A stretch of DNA of 24,645 bases from an uncultured bacterium (GTDB lineage: Bacteria > Pseudomonadota > Gammaproteobacteria > Burkholderiales > Burkholderiaceae_E), in NCBI GenBank assembly GCA_903864485.1, contig CAIPGD010000319.1, forward strand, positions 1-24,645. The letters are read 5' to 3'. How positions within the stretch are numbered: the stretch's first letter is position 1; every line of letters starts with the position of its first letter. Below are positions 13,428 to 20,188 of the stretch, piece by piece. Under the pieces are notes generated by a model that saw only the letters and a program-made list of their open reading frames with translations, searched no databases and was not told the DNA's origin. The position numbers and the translations under genes were made by a program.

Positions 13428-14399
13428 TCAGCCCTCTAGTTGGATATTTCGATCTTTAACGAGTTGGGTCCAGCGAGCGATATCCGCTTTGATGAATTTC
13501 CCAAAAGCCTCGGGCGTCATCGGACGCGGCTCGATCGCTTCGATGGCGAGCTTATCTGCCATATCCGGCGCCTGCAGGGTCAAAACAAGGGTGTCGCTCA
13601 GAGTCTTCACAACATCGGCAGGCAACCCAGCCGGTCCGACGACGCCGTACCACTGTTGGGCATCGAAGCCCCTGAAACCCGACTCTTCGAGGGTCGGAAC
13701 TTCCTTAAGCAGCGGGTGACGGTTTTGCCCGGTAATGGCAAGTGGCCTAGCTCGTCCCGAGCGGATATGGGGCATGGCGGCCGCGAGCCCCGGGAACATT
13801 GCCTGAGTCTGACCACCGATGAGGTCGTTGAATGCAGGCGCAATCCCGCGGTAGGGTATGTGGACCATAAACGAGCCCACCTGTTGCTTGAACAACTCCA
13901 TGGTCAGATGTGTCAGCGAGCCCTGGCCAGCAGATCCATAGCTAAGTCTGCCGGGGTTCTTTCGAACGTACTCCAGGAATTCCTTGAGTGTCCTCGCAGA
14001 AAGGTTCGAATTAATCACCAGAACGTTCGGCGTGCCGCCAATCATCCCAACCGGAGTGAAATCCTTGATTGGGTCATACGGAAGAACGCGGGTCGCTGGA
14101 CTTGTCCCATGGGTGGCCACATAACCCTGTAGCAGGGTGTAGCCATCGGCGGGGGCTCGGATGGCTGCCTGACAGGCCAAGACTCCGCCGCCGCCGCCAA
14201 TGTTGTCCACGACAAAGACCTGTTTCAGCGCCCGCCCCCAACGTTCCGTCACCGTACGACCAACCAGGTCACTTCCACCGCCAACCGCGACCGGAACAAT
14301 GTACCGAAGCGTTTTGGTCGGAAACCCAGGCTCTGCAAGTGCGCGCTGGACCGGCAAGGCAACCGCGGCGGCTGCCTGCAAAAGAGTTCTACGCTTCAT
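13428..14399 (-). CDS. Bug-family (TctC-like) periplasmic solute-binding protein
   Basis: A 323-residue binding protein of the tripartite tricarboxylate transporter receptor type, greatly expanded in Burkholderiales. Members bind carboxylates, aromatic acids, amino acids or nicotinate. The signal peptide MKRRTLLQAAAAVALPVQRALA has an R-R-x-L-L pattern, so export may be by Tat; cleavage is likely after residue 22. The ligand-loop signatures are present: PVAVGGGSDLVGR, then DNIGGGGGVLACQAA, then a YDPIKDFTPVGMI segment. The usual P-W-P motif region reads FPTKTLRYIVP. The ATG at 14399 is chosen because it starts the signal peptide; it is 16 nt after the guaA stop. No TctA/TctB membrane genes are in the window, so it must use a distant partner, as many Bug proteins do. 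Confidence 0.93.
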   Translation of the reverse strand: MKRRTLLQAAAAVALPVQRALAEPGFPTKTLRYIVPVAVGGGSDLVGRTVTERWGRALKQVFVVDNIGGGGGVLACQAAIRAPADGYTLLQGYVATHGTSPATRVLPYDPIKDFTPVGMIGGTPNVLVINSNLSARTLKEFLEYVRKNPGRLSYGSAGQGSLTHLTMELFKQQVGSFMVHIPYRGIAPAFNDLIGGQTQAMFPGLAAAMPHIRSGRARPLAITGQNRHPLLKEVPTLEESGFRGFDAQQWYGVVGPAGLPADVVKTLSDTLVLTLQAPDMADKLAIEAIEPRPMTPEAFGKFIKADIARWTQLVKDRNIQLEG

Positions 14400-14415
14400 C
14401 TGATGAGACCCAAAT

Positions 14416-16041
14416 TTATTCCCACTCGATCGTCGCCGGCGGCTTGCCGCAGATGTCATAAACCACCCGGTTAATGCCCCGCACTTCATTGATGATCCGG
14501 TTCGACACCCGGCCCAACAGGGCATGAGGCAGGTGCGCCCAATGGGCGGTCATAAAATCCGTGGTCTGAACCGCTCGCAGGGCGACCACCCATTCGTAGG
14601 TGCGGCCGTCGCCCATGACACCGACCGATTTCACCGGCAAAAACACTGCAAATGCCTGGCTTGTGAGGTCATACCAACTCTGTCCAACCTGAGCCTCCTC
14701 ACAGAGTCCGGCCAGGTGATCTTGGTCCGTCGCCTTGGTATTTTTCAGTTCCTCGAGAAAGATAGCGTCGGCCCGTCGCAACAGATCGGCGAATTCAGCC
14801 TGAACTGGACCGAGAATCCGCACGCCCAAACCCGGCCCGGGGAATGGGTGACGGTGGATCATTGAAGCCGGCAGTCCTAGTGCAAGACCGAGCGCGCGAA
14901 CCTCGTCCTTGAAAAGATCCCGCAGGGGCTCCAGCAATTTGAGATTGAGCGTTTCGGGCAATCCACCGACGTTGTGGTGACTTTTGATTTTTGCAGCATT
15001 CTTATTCTTGCCACCGGCCGATTCGATGACGTCGGGGTAAATGGTGCCCTGCGCCAACCACTTGGCTCTGACCGGTAGGCGATTTGCCTCGGTCTGGAAA
15101 ACCTCAACAAACTCTGCTCCGATGATTCGACGCTTCTGTTCGGGGTCCGAAACACCTCGTAGCTTGCTCAAAAAACTCTCAGAGGCGTCGACGTGGACGA
15201 CCTTAACGCCAAGATGTTCGGCGAATATCGACATTACCTGGGCGCCCTCGCCCATCCGAAGTAAGCCGTGATCAACGAAAACGCAGGTGAGCTGGTCACC
15301 GATTGCCCGATGAATCAAGGCGGCGGCCACAGACGAATCAACGCCGCCCGATAAACCTAAGATGACGTGCTCGCTACCCACCTGACGACGGATCAAGTCG
15401 ACGGCCTCGTCAATGTGCGACGCCATCTGCCAGTCCCCTGCGCAGCCGCATATCTCGCGTACAAAACGCGTGAGAATGGCCGCTCCATGGCGCGTATGGG
15501 TCACTTCGGGGTGGAATTGCACGCCATAGAAGTGCCGTGTCTCATCAGCCATCCCAGCGATCGGGCACGAAGCGGTCGACGCCATCAGCCGAAAGCCTTC
15601 TGGCAACGCAATGACCTTGTCACCGTGGCTCATCCAGACATCAAGCAGGCCGTGCCCTGCTTCGTTGGTCCGATCCTGGAATCCCTCAAGAAGTAGGGTA
15701 TGCCCCCGAGCGCGCACTTCGGCTGAACCAAATTCCCGGGTTGGACTGCTCTCGACGCGTCCCCCCAGTTGAGTGGCCATTAACTGCATGCCGTAGCAGA
15801 TCCCGAGCACTGGTACGCCAAGCTTGAACACGGTTTCTGAGACCGTTAAGGACGCGGAATCGGTCGTCGACGCGGGGCTACCCGAAAGGACGACGCCCTG
15901 TGCGCCGAACCCTCGAAGGAAGGCTTCGGAAACGTCGTGAGGGTGAATCTCGCAGTAAACCTGCGCCTCGCGGACCCGTCGCGCAATCAGCTGAGTGACT
16001 TGCGACCCAAAATCAAGAATCAATATCCGTTGGTGCGCCAC
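14416..16041 (-). CDS. guaA: GMP synthase (glutamine-hydrolysing)
   Basis: Converts XMP to GMP using ATP and glutamine, the last step of guanine nucleotide synthesis. At 541 residues it has the full two-part architecture. The N-terminal class I glutamine amidotransferase has nucleophile C82 in GICYGMQ and partners H177 and E179 in FHPEV. The ATP pyrophosphatase domain has the P-loop SGGVDSS at 231-237. The C-terminal dimerisation domain ends in TIEWE, the typical GuaA terminus. The start ATG at 16041 begins MAHQRILILDFGSQ, as in the family. It is 20 nt downstream of guaB on the same strand, the classical guaBA order. The following Bug gene begins 16 nt after its stop, with no terminator visible. 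Confidence 0.98.
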   Translation of the reverse strand: MAHQRILILDFGSQVTQLIARRVREAQVYCEIHPHDVSEAFLRGFGAQGVVLSGSPASTTDSASLTVSETVFKLGVPVLGICYGMQLMATQLGGRVESSPTREFGSAEVRARGHTLLLEGFQDRTNEAGHGLLDVWMSHGDKVIALPEGFRLMASTASCPIAGMADETRHFYGVQFHPEVTHTRHGAAILTRFVREICGCAGDWQMASHIDEAVDLIRRQVGSEHVILGLSGGVDSSVAAALIHRAIGDQLTCVFVDHGLLRMGEGAQVMSIFAEHLGVKVVHVDASESFLSKLRGVSDPEQKRRIIGAEFVEVFQTEANRLPVRAKWLAQGTIYPDVIESAGGKNKNAAKIKSHHNVGGLPETLNLKLLEPLRDLFKDEVRALGLALGLPASMIHRHPFPGPGLGVRILGPVQAEFADLLRRADAIFLEELKNTKATDQDHLAGLCEEAQVGQSWYDLTSQAFAVFLPVKSVGVMGDGRTYEWVVALRAVQTTDFMTAHWAHLPHALLGRVSNRIINEVRGINRVVYDICGKPPATIEWE

Positions 16042-16061
16042 GCAAGATTTCTCCAGTCGAA

Positions 16062-17579
16062 TCAGTCGGCCCGATAGTTCGGTGCTTCTTTAGTGATCTG
16101 AACGTCATGTACGTGGCTCTCACGAATGCCCGCCGCGGTAATTTCGACAAATTGGCTTTGGGTCCGCATTTCGTCGATACCGGCACATCCGCAATAGCCC
16201 ATCGAGGCCCGCAGGCCGCCGCAGAGCTGAAATAAGATTGCAGCCAGTCCGCCCTTGTAGGGCACGCGCCCTTCGATCCCCTCTGGAACCAGCTTATCGA
16301 CTCCCGTCGAAGCATCCTGGAAATAGCGATCGGCCGCGCCCTGCTGCATCGCACCGATTGAACCCATTCCGCGGTAGCTTTTGTAGGAACGCCCCTGATA
16401 CAAGATCACCTCGCCCGGTGCTTCTTCCGTGCCAGCGAACATCGAGCCCATCATGACCGAGGAGGCACCTGCGGCGATCGCTTTTGCAACGTCGCCGGAG
16501 TATCGAATACCGCCATCGGCAACCGCAGGAATGCCGAGTGATTCAAGCGCGCTGGCAACCTCGGCGATCGCTGTAATCTGCGGCACACCGACGCCCGCAA
16601 CCACCCTTGTTGTGCAGATCGAGCCGGGGCCAATCCCGACCTTGACGGCGTCTGCTCCAGCCTCAGCAAGTGCCAGCGCTGCAGCAGCCGTGGCGATATT
16701 GCCGGCAATGATGTCGACCTGTGGATAGGCTGATTTCATCTGGCGGACTTGTTCGAGTACGCCGAGGGTATGTCCGTGGGCGGTATCTACGACGATGACA
16801 TCTACGCCCGCCGCGACCAGACGAGCCACCCGCTCAGAAGAATCCCCACCGACCCCAACTGCGGCACCAACCCGCAATTTGCCGGCGGAGTCCTTGCACG
16901 CGTGAGGGTGTTCCGTCGCCTTCAAGATATCTTTGACGGTAATTAGACCCTTCAGGTGAAACTCCGCATCGACAACCAGTACACGCTCCAAACGATGACG
17001 GTGCATGAGCGTCTGTGCCTGATCGAGGCCTGTTCCTTCAGGGACAGTAACCAGTCGGGCCCGAGGCGTCATGATGTCGCGCACAGGGATATCGAGCCGT
17101 TGTTCAAACCTTAGATCGCGGTTCGTCACGATGCCAACGACACGTCCGTCATCAATCACGGGCAGGCCCGAAATCCGGTAATGCTGGGTCAATGCGACCA
17201 CATCTCGAACCGACATGGTTGGCGGGACCGTAATTGGGTCCGAGACGATCCCCGATTCAAAGCGTTTGACTCGCGCCACCTCGTTGGCCTGGGCCTCGGG
17301 TGAGAGATTCTTGTGAACGATCCCGATACCGCCTTCCTGTGCCATCGCAATGGCCAAACGCGCTTCGGTCACGGTGTCCATCGCAGCAGAAACGAGCGGG
17401 ATATTTAGCGTGATGTTGCGCGTGAGTCGTGTCCGCAACGAGGTTTCGCGGGGCAAAATTTCGGAATAGGCGGGGATCAGCAAGACGTCATCGAACGTCA
17501 ATGCGCGGGTGACAACCCGCAATCCGCTGGAGGACCCCGACCGTGTGGGCCCTGTCGATGGCACGGCGCGTTCGCGCAT
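16062..17579 (-). CDS. guaB: IMP dehydrogenase
   Basis: Oxidises IMP to XMP with NAD, the committed step to GMP. The (beta/alpha)8 barrel is interrupted by two CBS domains at roughly residues 111-228. The active-site loop GPGSICTTR carries the catalytic C322, and the phosphate-binding and flap region SYRGMGSIGAM is present. The start is the ATG at 17579, with a near-perfect Shine-Dalgarno AGGAGG five bases upstream (17590-17585). This gives 505 residues, about 18 more than the usual 487, because of a Ser/Arg-rich N-terminal extension before RALTFDDVLL. The extension is unusual but the ribosome binding site supports it. It lies 25 nt after rnfH and 20 before guaA in the same leftward operon. 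Confidence 0.97.
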   Translation of the reverse strand: MRERAVPSTGPTRSGSSSGLRVVTRALTFDDVLLIPAYSEILPRETSLRTRLTRNITLNIPLVSAAMDTVTEARLAIAMAQEGGIGIVHKNLSPEAQANEVARVKRFESGIVSDPITVPPTMSVRDVVALTQHYRISGLPVIDDGRVVGIVTNRDLRFEQRLDIPVRDIMTPRARLVTVPEGTGLDQAQTLMHRHRLERVLVVDAEFHLKGLITVKDILKATEHPHACKDSAGKLRVGAAVGVGGDSSERVARLVAAGVDVIVVDTAHGHTLGVLEQVRQMKSAYPQVDIIAGNIATAAAALALAEAGADAVKVGIGPGSICTTRVVAGVGVPQITAIAEVASALESLGIPAVADGGIRYSGDVAKAIAAGASSVMMGSMFAGTEEAPGEVILYQGRSYKSYRGMGSIGAMQQGAADRYFQDASTGVDKLVPEGIEGRVPYKGGLAAILFQLCGGLRASMGYCGCAGIDEMRTQSQFVEITAAGIRESHVHDVQITKEAPNYRAD

Positions 17580-17584
17580 CGCAG

Positions 17585-17590
17585 CCTCCT
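17585..17590 (-). promoter_or_regulatory. Strong Shine-Dalgarno sequence of guaB
   Basis: AGGAGG on the minus strand, five bases from the ATG at 17579. It fixes the guaB start and implies an N-terminal extension ahead of the conserved IMP dehydrogenase core. Confidence 0.85.
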
Positions 17591-17604
17591 CTGACAAAAC
17601 GCAA

Positions 17605-17988
17605 TTATACCGATGGCTCTCGACGGAGGGGGCCGCGAGCGTCCGGTCTCCAGCGACTGCGGGGAGCCGCAGCACGCACATCGTCCACCCGATCGCGGCG
17701 GTCTTCCTTTGGCTGGGCAATGAGCGGCCGCAACAACTCAACGCGATCGCCTTCCTCAAGCATGCGCTCCGCAGTCACCCGTTGGTTCCAGACCGCGAGC
17801 GCCCAAGGCGGCGAGGAATTCGCCCCCGAAATTGGCATCAGCCATCGCGGATCTTCCTGAGCAGCCAACTTCAAGGCGTCGAGGACACTGGACCCCGGGG
17901 GGAGCTTTAGTGTCAGCAACTGTGCGCTGCCATCTGTCGCCAAAACCAGCTCGACCGTTAAAAGATCGGACGCTTTAATCGATTCCAT
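17605..17988 (-). CDS. rnfH: RnfH family ubiquitin-like protein
   Basis: A 127-residue protein of the RnfH (UPF0125) family, a small beta-grasp fold related to ThiS and MoaD. Members are found beside ratA or Rnf genes, but the role is unclear. The family pattern is visible: PPGSSVLDALKLA near 30-43, then ALAVWNQRVTAERMLEEGDRVELLRPLIAQPKEDRR at about 63-98. Beyond that a 27-residue tail rich in Arg and Pro is longer than the usual short end. The ATG at 17988 overlaps the end of ratA by 14 nt, a typical coupled ratA-rnfH arrangement; the open frame upstream lies wholly inside ratA. guaB follows after 25 nt. Confidence 0.9.
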   Translation of the reverse strand: MESIKASDLLTVELVLATDGSAQLLTLKLPPGSSVLDALKLAAQEDPRWLMPISGANSSPPWALAVWNQRVTAERMLEEGDRVELLRPLIAQPKEDRRDRVDDVRAAAPRSRWRPDARGPLRREPSV

Positions 17989-18412
17989 ACAACTCGTCGG
18001 CGCGGCGGACAAAGGCGTCGACAAAACTCTTGGCAATCGGGTCAAACACGCTGCCCACAACCTTTTCCAGCAAGCTATTCGAGAATCGATAGTCCAACTG
18101 AAAATCCACGCGACAGGCGCTCTCGCTCAAAGGGGTGAAGGTCCATTCACCGGTCAGCATCGCAAACGGCCCGTCCACCAGGCGCATCCCGATTCGCTGG
18201 CCTTCAATATGATCGTTGCGGGTCGTGAACGACTGCCGTAAGCCCTTAAACGCGATCGTTAAAGTTGCAGTCATACCCCCAGGGCTTGACTCGCACACAC
18301 GCGCTTCCCCGCACCAAGGCAAGAAGCCTGGATACGAGGTCACGTCAGCGACAAGATCAAACATTTGCCGGGCCGTGTGGGGCAACAACACGCTACGAGT
18401 AACGACAGCCAT
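17975..18412 (-). CDS. ratA: RatA/Coq10-like START-domain protein
   Basis: A 145-residue protein with the SRPBCC/START-like lipid-binding fold. Family members relate to Coq10, which binds ubiquinone in respiration. In E. coli RatA was also reported to block 70S ribosome assembly, which gave the toxin name. Typical segments are VLLPHTARQMFDLVADVTSYPGFLPWC at 8-34 and the C-terminal GSVFDPIAKSFVDAFVRRADELYG. The ATG at 18412 gives the family's normal N-terminus (MAVVTRSVLLPH); upstream open frame would run into smpB. It is the first gene of the leftward ratA-rnfH-guaB-guaA run and is divergent from smpB across 36 nt. A quinone-related role seems more likely than a toxin role, but that is inference. 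Confidence 0.93.
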   Translation of the reverse strand: MAVVTRSVLLPHTARQMFDLVADVTSYPGFLPWCGEARVCESSPGGMTATLTIAFKGLRQSFTTRNDHIEGQRIGMRLVDGPFAMLTGEWTFTPLSESACRVDFQLDYRFSNSLLEKVVGSVFDPIAKSFVDAFVRRADELYGID

Positions 18413-18428
18413 ATACTTGAAGATTGTA
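18412..18428. promoter_or_regulatory. Back-to-back candidate -10 elements in the ratA/smpB gap
   Basis: On the plus strand TATACT at 18412-18417 could serve smpB (start 18449). On the minus strand TACAAT at 18428-18423 could serve ratA, with transcription starting only about 4-5 nt before its ATG at 18412. Both match the sigma-70 -10 consensus at five of six; -35 partners are poor. Confidence 0.35.
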
Positions 18429-18448
18429 AGCGGCAAATACGACGCAAC

Positions 18449-18895
18449 ATGTCGATCATCGAAAACCGCAAGGCCAATCACGACTACTTTATCGAGGAAC
18501 GCCACGAGGCGGGCCTGGTCCTCGAGGGTTGGGAAGTGAAAGCGATCCGCGCCGGTCGGGCCCAGATCCAGGAAGCTTATGTGATCATTCGAGATGGCGA
18601 GCTCTGGCTGCTCGGGGCCCACATTTCGCCATTGCTCGCTGCATCGACCCATATTCGTCCTGATCCGGTTCGGACCCGAAAGCTACTCATGCGCGGCGCC
18701 GAGATCAGCAAGTTGATCGGCAAAGTCGTGCGTGCCGGCTACACGCTGGTTCCCCTGGATATGCACTATCTGAAAGGGCGTATCAAACTGGCAGTTGGCC
18801 TCGCAAAAGGCAAGAAACAACACGACAAACGGGCGTCCGAAAAAGATCGCGAATGGCAACGCGATCGGGCGCGTCTAATGAAGACCAGGGACTGA
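18449..18895 (+). CDS. smpB: SsrA-binding protein SmpB
   Basis: Binds tmRNA and brings it to stalled ribosomes for trans-translation, in place of a codon-anticodon pair. The 148-residue product fits the family. Visible hallmarks are the N-terminal IIENRKANHDYFIEERHEAG, the segment LEGWEVKAIRAGRAQIQEAYV, the central YTLVPLDMHYLKGRIKLAVGLAKGKKQHDKR, and the basic tail (EWQRDRARLMKTRD) that enters the mRNA channel. The ATG at 18449 matches the family start. No strong ribosome binding site is visible before it. It reads divergently from ratA with only 36 nt between start codons, as in many proteobacteria. Confidence 0.97.
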   Translation: MSIIENRKANHDYFIEERHEAGLVLEGWEVKAIRAGRAQIQEAYVIIRDGELWLLGAHISPLLAASTHIRPDPVRTRKLLMRGAEISKLIGKVVRAGYTLVPLDMHYLKGRIKLAVGLAKGKKQHDKRASEKDREWQRDRARLMKTRD

Positions 18896-18952
18896 ACCAC
18901 GAGCCTGTTCTCAACCCAGTTTCGAGATCTCGTTTTTCGCATTACGATGCGG

Positions 18953-18968
18953 TCGAGTATTCGAGTAT
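18953..18968 (+). repeat. Tandem 8-bp direct repeat upstream of the ABC binding protein gene
   Basis: TCGAGTAT occurs twice in a row in the 93-nt gap between smpB and the next gene, ending about ten bases before the Shine-Dalgarno. A regulator site is possible but not otherwise supported. Confidence 0.5.
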
Positions 18969-18988
18969 TCATTTCTTTGGAGGACCTT

Positions 18989-20146
18989 ATGTCTCAGACC
19001 CTCAAGCCTTTTCAAATCGCTCGATCGATTGCGGTGAGTGCCGCCCTTGCAACCACGACCGGGTTCGTTTCCGCCCAGACGGTGATCAAGATTGGGCACG
19101 TCGCGCCATTGACTGGCAATCAGGCCCATCTTGGGAAAGACAATGAGAACGGGGCGAGGCTCGCCATCGAGGATCTGAATGAGAAGAAGATCAAGATTGG
19201 CGGGCAGGAGGTCAAATTTGAACTTCTGCCTGAGGACGACGGAGCAGATCCAAAACAGGGCACTGCAGTCGCTCAGAAACTGGTCGATGCGAAGGTGGCG
19301 GGCGTCATCGGGCATCTGAATTCCGGTACAACGATTCCTGCATCCAAAATTTACTTCGAGGCTGGGATCCCCCAAATTTCGCCCTCAGCCACGAATCCAA
19401 AGTACACGATGCAGGGCTACAAGACCGCGTTCAGGGTGGTTGCAAACGATGGCCAACTGGGTGGAACACTCGGTCGGTATGCCGTTAAAGATCTCAAGGG
19501 CAAAGCAATTGCCATCATTGATGACCGCACGGCCTACGGCCAAGGTGTCGCCGATGAATTCGAGAAGGCTGTCAAGGCTGCAGGCGGCAAACTCGCCGGA
19601 CGTGAGTTCACCAATGACAAAGCGACTGACTTTGCAGCCATCCTGACCAAGTTGAAGGGAAGCAAGCCGGACGTCGTGTTTTTTGGCGGGATGGACGCCG
19701 TAGCGGGACCGATGCTGCGCCAGATGAAGCAGCTTGGGATCAAGGCAAAGTTCTTGGGCGGCGATGGCATTTGTACTGCCGAACTCGCCAAACTGGCTGG
19801 CGACGCGATGGGCGATGAGCAGGTGGTTTGCGCCGAAGCAGGCGGTGTGACGGCCAAGCAAGAGAAGGGACTCGAAGACTTCAAGGCCCGTTTCAAGCAG
19901 AAATACAACGCCGAGGTTCAGATCTACGCGCCCTACGTTTATGACGCCACGATGGTGATGGCGTCAGCGATGCAGAAGGCGAATTCTGCCGATCCGGCGA
20001 AATACCTTCCCGAACTCGCCAAAATCAGCATGACTGGCGTCACTGGGACAATCGCGTTTGACGCGAAGGGTGACATCAAAGACGGCACCCTCACCCTCTT
20101 CACCTATAAGAAAGGTCAAAAGGAGAAGATCGCCGTCGTTCGATAA
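18989..20146 (+). CDS. Branched-chain amino acid type ABC transporter substrate-binding protein (LivJ-like)
   Basis: A 385-residue periplasmic binding protein of the Leu/Ile/Val-binding class. Residues 1-29 are a signal peptide, cleaved after VSA. The mature part begins with TVIKIGHVAPLTGNQAHLGKD, the typical LivJ opening, and has ligand-pocket segments GHLNSGTTIPAS, SPSATNP and IIDDRTAYGQGVADEF. The true start is the ATG at 18989, with GGAGG at 18979-18983 and five bases of spacing. An in-frame ATG at 18947 would spoil the signal peptide. No permease or ATPase genes (livHMGF) are beside it, so it is an orphan binding protein here. It is convergent with ppsA, with 21 nt between stops. Confidence 0.95.
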   Translation: MSQTLKPFQIARSIAVSAALATTTGFVSAQTVIKIGHVAPLTGNQAHLGKDNENGARLAIEDLNEKKIKIGGQEVKFELLPEDDGADPKQGTAVAQKLVDAKVAGVIGHLNSGTTIPASKIYFEAGIPQISPSATNPKYTMQGYKTAFRVVANDGQLGGTLGRYAVKDLKGKAIAIIDDRTAYGQGVADEFEKAVKAAGGKLAGREFTNDKATDFAAILTKLKGSKPDVVFFGGMDAVAGPMLRQMKQLGIKAKFLGGDGICTAELAKLAGDAMGDEQVVCAEAGGVTAKQEKGLEDFKARFKQKYNAEVQIYAPYVYDATMVMASAMQKANSADPAKYLPELAKISMTGVTGTIAFDAKGDIKDGTLTLFTYKKGQKEKIAVVR

Positions 20147-20166
20147 ACGCTTCGCGTGCCTGGGCG

Positions 20167-20188
20167 CTCAGCGGCCCGGGCCGCTGAG
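20167..20188. terminator. Perfect 22-bp GC-rich palindrome at the ppsA 3' end
   Basis: The eleven bases CTCAGCGGCCC at 20167-20177 are followed directly by their exact reverse complement. It covers the ppsA stop codon and lies just past the convergent ABC binding protein gene. It may act as a two-way transcription stop, though no T-tract flanks it. Confidence 0.45.

Noticed and set aside
17580..17759. Sixty-residue upstream extension of guaB
   Set aside because: It overlaps rnfH and lies ahead of a near-perfect Shine-Dalgarno that fixes the start at 17579.
17975..18412. ratA as a toxin of a toxin-antitoxin module with rnfH
   Set aside because: The pair is a conserved housekeeping arrangement; the START-like fold and Coq10 relation make a quinone-linked role more likely, and rnfH is not an antitoxin family.
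18923..18937. CGAGATCTCG followed by five T after smpB, as an intrinsic terminator
   Set aside because: The palindrome has no loop; a real hairpin would keep only three base pairs with a 4-nt loop, too weak to call.
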